This document shows, one piece after another, positions 5,105-9,284 of a stretch of 9,284 nucleotides of DNA. A program made the position numbers and the translations under genes. Source of the DNA: Parvularculaceae bacterium (GTDB taxonomy: Bacteria > Pseudomonadota > Alphaproteobacteria > Caulobacterales > Parvularculaceae); NCBI GenBank assembly GCA_013389125.1, contig JACADX010000111.1, forward strand, positions 1 through 9,284, written 5' to 3'. Each line of letters opens with the position of its first letter. The first letter of the stretch is position 1. The notes below the pieces were generated by a model, which was not told the origin of the DNA, searched no databases, and saw nothing but the letters and a program-made list of their open reading frames with translations.

Positions 5105-8100
5105 TTATTTGGCGGCGCAGACGGCGCCCTGCCGGGGGCGCGCCCAGCGTTCGAGCGTCCTGCGAAGGGAATCGGGCCGCACCGGCTTCGGCAAATAGTC
5201 GTCCATGCCGGCCTCGACGCAGAGCCGCCGATCGTCCTCCATCGCATGGGCGGTGACGCCGATGATCGGCTCGCGCCGTCCGGTTCGCGCTTGGATGGCG
5301 CGGATGCGCGCAGTCGCTTCGACGCCGTCCATTTCCGGCATCGAGATGTCCATGAGGAGAACCGCGTATTCGCCCTGCTCGTAGCGCTCGACGGCCTCGC
5401 GGCCGTTTCCGGCGATGGTCACCCGGCAGCCAAGGCTTTCAAGCATCGAGCGGATCACCATCTGGTTTACGACATTGTCCTCGGCGACGAGAATGTCGAC
5501 GCCGGCGCTGGCGTCGGCCGGTTCCGGCGTCGGCGCCGCAAGCGCCGCCGCGGCCGCGGCCGACTGTTCGATCGCGCGGCCTCGCAAGCACGAGACGATT
5601 GCGTCGAGAAGCATCGACGCGCGCGCGGGTTTCACAAGGTAGGCGTCAAAGAGCGCGTCCGCAGGCTCTTCGGGCTTGCCTTTGCGTCCGGCGGACGTGA
5701 GGAGAATGAGCGGCGTCGCGATCGTCGCCGGCGACTGGCGAAGGCGCTGCGCCAGCATGATGCCGTCCATGCCGGGCATTTGCTGGTCGAGAATGGCGAG
5801 GTCATAGGGCGAACCGCGTCGCGCGGCGTCCTCGGCGGCCGCGAATGCGGCGGCGCTGTCGGCGAAGGCTTCGGGCGCAATGCCCCATGCGGCAAGCTGT
5901 TCGAAAAGGATCTCGCGATTGACTTTGAGATCGTCGACGATGAGCGCCTTGACGCCGACGAGGTCCTCGGACGATGCGGCGAACGCCGGCGCCGCCGCGT
6001 CGATGACGAGCGACGTGCGCCAATGGAACCGCGAGCCGGCGCCGAGCGCGCTTGTCGCGTGAATTTCGCCGCCCATCGCTTCGACAAGCTTTCTGGTGAT
6101 CGCGAGGCCGAGCCCGGTGCCGTCGTGCCGGCGCGCGGCCGCGCCGTCCGCCTGCTCGAAAGCGTGAAAAATCAGCTCAAGCTTGTCTTCGGCGATGCCG
6201 CAGCCGGTATCCTCGACGATGAGTTCGATGTCCGCTGTTTCGCCCCGGCGCTTGCCGGAGACGGAAACGAAGATGTGGCCCTTCTCCGTGAACTTGACGG
6301 CGTTGCCGATGAGATTGGTGACGATCTGGCGGATGCGTCCGGGATCGCCGATGAACCGCGTTCCGAGCGTCGGCTGATAGCGGAGCATCAGCTCAAGACC
6401 CTTTTCCTCGACGTGGAAGTTGAGGAGGGCGATGACGTCCTCGATGCAGGTTCTGAGGTCGAACGGCTCGGCCGCAAGCTTCATCTTGCCGGCTTCAAGT
6501 TTCGAGAAATCGAGAATGTCGTTGATGATGGTCAAGAGATTTTCGCCGCTGCTGACGATGACTTGAGCCATGTCGCGCTGGCGCGGCGTCAGGGCGGTGT
6601 CGAGAAGCAGCGACGCCATGCCGATGACGCCGTTCATCGGCGTCCGGATCTCGTGGCTCATGTTGGCGAGAAACGTCGACTTCGCGCGGCTTGCGCTTTC
6701 AGCCGCCTCCTTGGCTTCCGTCAGCTCGACGGTCAGCGCCTCAAGCTCCTGCTCGCGTTGCTTGACGCGCGTCACGTCAGTGTAGGTGACGACGTAGCCG
6801 CCGCCCGGGCGCCGGCGAATGTTTTCGGTGATGACCCTGCCGTCTTTCTGCCGCCTTGTCGCGTTGAAGCGGCCGGTCTCATCGAGCGAGTGGCGCATGT
6901 CGTCGAAATAGTCTTCGCGCGACTCGTAAGGGTAAAGTCCGTGGCGAATGCCGATGTCGAGAATGTCAGCGACATTTCGTCCGACCGCCCAGACGGAAGC
7001 CGGCAGGCCCGACATCGCGGCGGCGTTCTCGTTCACGGCTTCGATGACGAAGTTCTCGTTGAAAACGACGAGACCGTCCGCCATGGAGGCGATGACCTGG
7101 CTCAAGAGCTCGCTGCGCTCTTTCAGTTCGGCGGCGCGTTGCGCGACCTTTTCTTCAAGCTGCGCGTTCAACAGCTGCAGGAGCTCGCGGCTCTCTTCCG
7201 CCTCGCGCCGCGCGCGAAACTCGGCGGTGACGTCCCGGCAGACGCCGCGATATCCCTTGAACGCGCCGTCGGCGTCAAAATGCGGCTTTCCGCTGCGCGC
7301 GATCCACAAGGAAGCGCCGTCCGCCGTCTTCAGCTCGCTGATTTCGTCCTTGAAAGGCTCGCGCCGTTCAAGCGCCTCGATATGGCGCGCCGCCGCGCCC
7401 GGCGCGATCTCGCCGCGATGTTCGCCCATCCGCATGCCGAGGAATTCGGCGTGCTTCAGTCCGGTGATCTCATCTGCGCGCTCGGAAAAATACGAATAGC
7501 GGAGGTTCTCGTCGGCCTCCCAAAGCCAGTCGGACGCGCTTTCCGCGAAATCCTGAAAGCGCTTTTCGCTCGCTTCGACCGCTTCGCGCTGATCCATGCG
7601 TTCGGTGATGTCCGACGTCCAGCCGCGCGCGCCGGCGTAATCGCCGCGTTCGTCGTAATGATGACGAAACGAGGTTGAGATCGTGCGCGCGCGGCCCTCG
7701 TGGTCGCGCACCTTATAGACGAAGCCGCGGACGTCGCGGCGGCCGTCCATCGCCGCGCGGAGAAATTCCATCTCTTCGGCCGGTCCGGCATAGAACGCGT
7801 CGTTGAATATCTCGCGCATCTTGAGGCCGACGAGTTCTTCGGCGGACTTGCCGATGAGGTCCCGCACTTTCGGCGATACGTAAGTAAGGCGATGATCGGC
7901 GTCGGTCTCCCAGGCCCAGTCCGACGCGAGCTCCATGAACGCCCTAAGCGAGTCGCGGGCGTGCCGGCGGTGGCCTTCGGCGTCCGCCTCCTGCATGGTT
8001 ATCATTTCAAGGAGCCCGCCGAGCCGTCCGTATTGGCGGATGCCGACTGGTATCGAAGACAGGACGATCAGCGCGACGACTTTGACAGACGGATCGCCGG

Positions 8101-8605
8101 TCAGAAGCAGAAACGCGGCGTAGGGCGCGCCAGCGGAGAGCATTACCGCTGTCGGCGCGCCGCGAACCGGCGCGAGCGACATTCCAAGGCCGATCGCGCA
8201 ATAGGCGGCCCACATAAGAAGGACAAGATGCTCGGCGGGCGTTGCAGCGCTGTGCAGGACAAATGTGTAAGCGGAGCAAAGCGCGCCGAAGGCGAGCGCC
8301 AGCGGCGGCGCCGCTTCGACGATCGCGCGCCGGCGGGTCCGATCGAACATGGCGGTTTGCGGTGAAAGCCAGAAGGCGAGCCGGAAAAGCATGACCGCCG
8401 CAAAGACGGCGCCAAAGGCGCCGACTGTCATCGGCGCTCGCGCGAAGAAGACGGCGGCGACCAGTACGGAGCAGACGAGCGCGCCGCCGAAGAAGGCGGG
8501 AAGGAGCTGCCGCAATTCTTCAAACTGTCGATCGATGACGACCTCAGGCGCGCGCCGCCCGTCGCCCATCGCCCGGCTGAAAAGCCTCGAGGCCGCTCGA
8601 TTCAT
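5105..8605 (-). CDS. Membrane-bound hybrid sensor histidine kinase (6 TM, 3 PAS, HisKA, HATPase_c, 2 REC)
   Basis: This 1166-residue phosphorelay sensor begins with six predicted membrane helices (about 36-55, 61-80, 98-119, 126-144, 150-168, 173-189) that I cannot assign to a named sensor family. PAS domains follow at about 221-336, 348-464 and 500-612, with coiled-coil linkers at about 462-503 and 612-645. HisKA carries the phospho-acceptor H651 in NMSHEIRTPMNG. The ATPase domain has an intact N box (NLIGNAVKF, 764-772), G1 (DTGCG, 799-803) and G2 (GTGLGL, 829-834). Two receivers follow, with phospho-acceptor D940 (LDQQMPGMDG) and D1086 (MDISMPEMDG), joined by an Ala/Pro-rich linker at about 1006-1030. 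All catalytic residues are present, so an active kinase passing phosphate His-Asp is predicted. An external HPt protein is needed for onward transfer, and none is in the window. The signal is unknown. ATG 8605 is chosen because GGAG lies 7 bases upstream. An in-frame TTG at 8623 is possible but lacks a ribosome site. The gene appears monocistronic and converges on atm1. Confidence 0.93.
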   Translation of the reverse strand: MNRAASRLFSRAMGDGRRAPEVVIDRQFEELRQLLPAFFGGALVCSVLVAAVFFARAPMTVGAFGAVFAAVMLFRLAFWLSPQTAMFDRTRRRAIVEAAPPLALAFGALCSAYTFVLHSAATPAEHLVLLMWAAYCAIGLGMSLAPVRGAPTAVMLSAGAPYAAFLLLTGDPSVKVVALIVLSSIPVGIRQYGRLGGLLEMITMQEADAEGHRRHARDSLRAFMELASDWAWETDADHRLTYVSPKVRDLIGKSAEELVGLKMREIFNDAFYAGPAEEMEFLRAAMDGRRDVRGFVYKVRDHEGRARTISTSFRHHYDERGDYAGARGWTSDITERMDQREAVEASEKRFQDFAESASDWLWEADENLRYSYFSERADEITGLKHAEFLGMRMGEHRGEIAPGAAARHIEALERREPFKDEISELKTADGASLWIARSGKPHFDADGAFKGYRGVCRDVTAEFRARREAEESRELLQLLNAQLEEKVAQRAAELKERSELLSQVIASMADGLVVFNENFVIEAVNENAAAMSGLPASVWAVGRNVADILDIGIRHGLYPYESREDYFDDMRHSLDETGRFNATRRQKDGRVITENIRRRPGGGYVVTYTDVTRVKQREQELEALTVELTEAKEAAESASRAKSTFLANMSHEIRTPMNGVIGMASLLLDTALTPRQRDMAQVIVSSGENLLTIINDILDFSKLEAGKMKLAAEPFDLRTCIEDVIALLNFHVEEKGLELMLRYQPTLGTRFIGDPGRIRQIVTNLIGNAVKFTEKGHIFVSVSGKRRGETADIELIVEDTGCGIAEDKLELIFHAFEQADGAAARRHDGTGLGLAITRKLVEAMGGEIHATSALGAGSRFHWRTSLVIDAAAPAFAASSEDLVGVKALIVDDLKVNREILFEQLAAWGIAPEAFADSAAAFAAAEDAARRGSPYDLAILDQQMPGMDGIMLAQRLRQSPATIATPLILLTSAGRKGKPEEPADALFDAYLVKPARASMLLDAIVSCLRGRAIEQSAAAAAALAAPTPEPADASAGVDILVAEDNVVNQMVIRSMLESLGCRVTIAGNGREAVERYEQGEYAVLLMDISMPEMDGVEATARIRAIQARTGRREPIIGVTAHAMEDDRRLCVEAGMDDYLPKPVRPDSLRRTLERWARPRQGAVCAAK

Positions 8606-8650
8606 TTCGGCTCCGCTCCCCAATCTTCGTCGAAGCCTAGAGCCTGAGCG

Positions 8651-8669
8651 TTAAACGGCGGTTTACCAT
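8651..8669 (+). promoter_or_regulatory. CtrA-box-like motif between the hybrid kinase and DUF3137 genes
   Basis: The motif reads TTAA (8651-8654), seven bases, then TTTACCAT (8662-8669). It matches the CtrA consensus TTAA-N7-TTAAC, and the extended half-site TTAACCAT as I recall it, with a single mismatch. It lies 46 bases from the kinase start and 43 bases from the DUF3137 start, within a 106-base divergent region, so it could control either or both. The site also contains a 5-bp dyad, TAAAC-GGCG-GTTTA (8652-8665). CtrA control is inference because no ctrA gene is visible. Confidence 0.35.
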
Positions 8670-8686
8670 GGCTCGCGAAATTGGAC

Positions 8687-8698
8687 CCCTCACGAGGG
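8687..8698. repeat. Short dyad (CCCTC-AC-GAGGG) ahead of the DUF3137 gene
   Basis: CCCTC at 8687-8691 and GAGGG at 8694-8698 are reverse complements two bases apart, ending 13 bases before ATG 8712. The loop is too short for a normal hairpin, so a small operator is more plausible than a terminator. The purine arm could also serve as part of a ribosome site. It may be chance. Confidence 0.2.
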
Positions 8699-8711
8699 CT
8701 GATCAAGGCGC

Positions 8712-9284
8712 ATGGGGATCGTCGCACCATCCGATCGGGCGGAGTTTTCCGGCTTTGATGCGTTCTTTGACGAGGCGATCGCGCCCTATCTCGCGGAGAA
8801 GGAACGCGACCGCGTCGAAGCCGTCGCCAAATCGTTAATTGCGGCGGCCGCCGCGGCGGCGTTCGCCCTAGCGATCGCCGCCTTCGCTCCGTTCGGGTCG
8901 GCCAATATCCAGTTCGCCATCATCATCGGATGCGCGGGCGTCTTCGGGGCGGCGTGGATCGTCGATCGCGCGCGCGCCGATATCACGCACGGCCTCCTCG
9001 AAAAGATCGCCGGCAAATTCGGCTTTCGCTACAAAGGCGCGATGGAGCGGCCGCCCTATTACGAGCGGTTCCGCCGTCTGAAGCTCATCCCCGGACACAA
9101 TCGCGAGAAATGGGAGGATGAAGTGCGCGGCGAGCATGCCGGCAATTCGTTCCTGCTTTGCGAAGCGCATCTCAAGGTCAAGTCGTCGGGAAAGAACAGC
9201 AGCGAGCGCACCGTCTTTCACGGCCAGCTGTTCATGATCGACTACGCGAAGCGATTTCTCGGAACGACCGTCGTTCTGCGCGAC
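8712..9284 (+). CDS. DUF3137 domain-containing membrane protein (3' end outside window)
   Basis: An open frame runs from ATG 8712 to the window end (191 codons, no stop). A TGA at 8700-8702 in the same frame means the gene cannot start earlier unless a rare start is used. AAGG at 8705-8708 and GAGGG at 8694-8698 are possible ribosome sites, though neither is ideally spaced. A hydrophilic N-terminus of about 40 residues precedes two hydrophobic helices, an Ala-rich one at about 42-62 and another at about 66-84. A soluble region follows with the DUF3137 pattern: FRYKG (105-109), YYERFRRLKLIPGHNR (116-131), WEDEVRGEHAGNSFLLCEAHL (about 134-154), RTVFHGQLFMID (166-177) and RFLGTTVVLRD (181-191). 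The function of DUF3137 proteins is not known to me. The predicted topology is two helices with the conserved domain on the cytoplasmic side. It is transcribed divergently from the hybrid kinase. Confidence 0.8.
   Translation, partial: MGIVAPSDRAEFSGFDAFFDEAIAPYLAEKERDRVEAVAKSLIAAAAAAAFALAIAAFAPFGSANIQFAIIIGCAGVFGAAWIVDRARADITHGLLEKIAGKFGFRYKGAMERPPYYERFRRLKLIPGHNREKWEDEVRGEHAGNSFLLCEAHLKVKSSGKNSSERTVFHGQLFMIDYAKRFLGTTVVLRD

Noticed and set aside
5246..7678. An 810-codon open frame on the + strand opposite the hybrid kinase
   Set aside because: It is in exact codon register with the kinase gene on the other strand. Stops there would require TTA, CTA or TCA codons in the kinase, which are rare at this GC content. 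Its product shows no domain, while the - strand encodes a complete kinase.
8606..8623. TTG start for the kinase at 8623
   Set aside because: It has no clear ribosome site, and the GGAG just before ATG 8605 lies within this extension.
8868..9221. A 117-codon - strand frame opposite the DUF3137 gene
   Set aside because: The + strand frame matches DUF3137 throughout, and the antisense product has no recognisable family.

Overview
This is a GC-rich (clearly above 60% by eye), densely coding chromosomal window. It probably comes from a free-living alphaproteobacterium. The reasons are the GC-biased codon use, an Atm1 exporter very close to the Novosphingobium-type protein, a DUF3137 protein, and two intergenic motifs resembling the alphaproteobacterial CtrA box. 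I cannot assign a genus. I see no tRNA, rRNA, CRISPR array, insertion sequence or phage gene, and no gene-free stretch longer than about 120 bases.

Layout. Positions 1-279 hold the 3' end of an unrecognised small membrane protein. A + strand group follows: an FkbM-family methyltransferase (364-1191), a 3-hydroxyisobutyryl-CoA hydrolase of the crotonase fold (1229-2284), and an EVE-domain protein (2284-2697) whose start codon overlaps the hydrolase stop. Converging on it from the - strand is a small PilZ-domain protein with an intact c-di-GMP signature (2718-3137). It shares a divergent promoter region with an Atm1-type ABC exporter (3257-5092, +). The exporter converges, with only 12 bases between stop codons, on a very large membrane-bound hybrid histidine kinase (5105-8605, -). 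That kinase has six predicted membrane helices, three PAS domains, HisKA, HATPase_c and two receiver domains. A second divergent region separates it from a DUF3137 membrane protein (8712 onward, +), which runs off the window.

How the genes relate. The set is mixed housekeeping and signalling rather than one obvious pathway. It covers valine catabolism (the hydrolase), possible modified-base recognition (EVE), glutathione-linked export (Atm1), c-di-GMP reception (PilZ) and phosphorelay sensing (the hybrid kinase). The one thread linking separate parts is a TTAA-N7-TTTnCCAT motif in both divergent intergenic regions, which hints at a common regulator, possibly CtrA. That is inference from two sites. 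I found no convincing undescribed multi-gene system. The best leads are the paired regulatory motifs, the inverted repeat at the PilZ promoter, and the kinase, which has no partner gene in the window.
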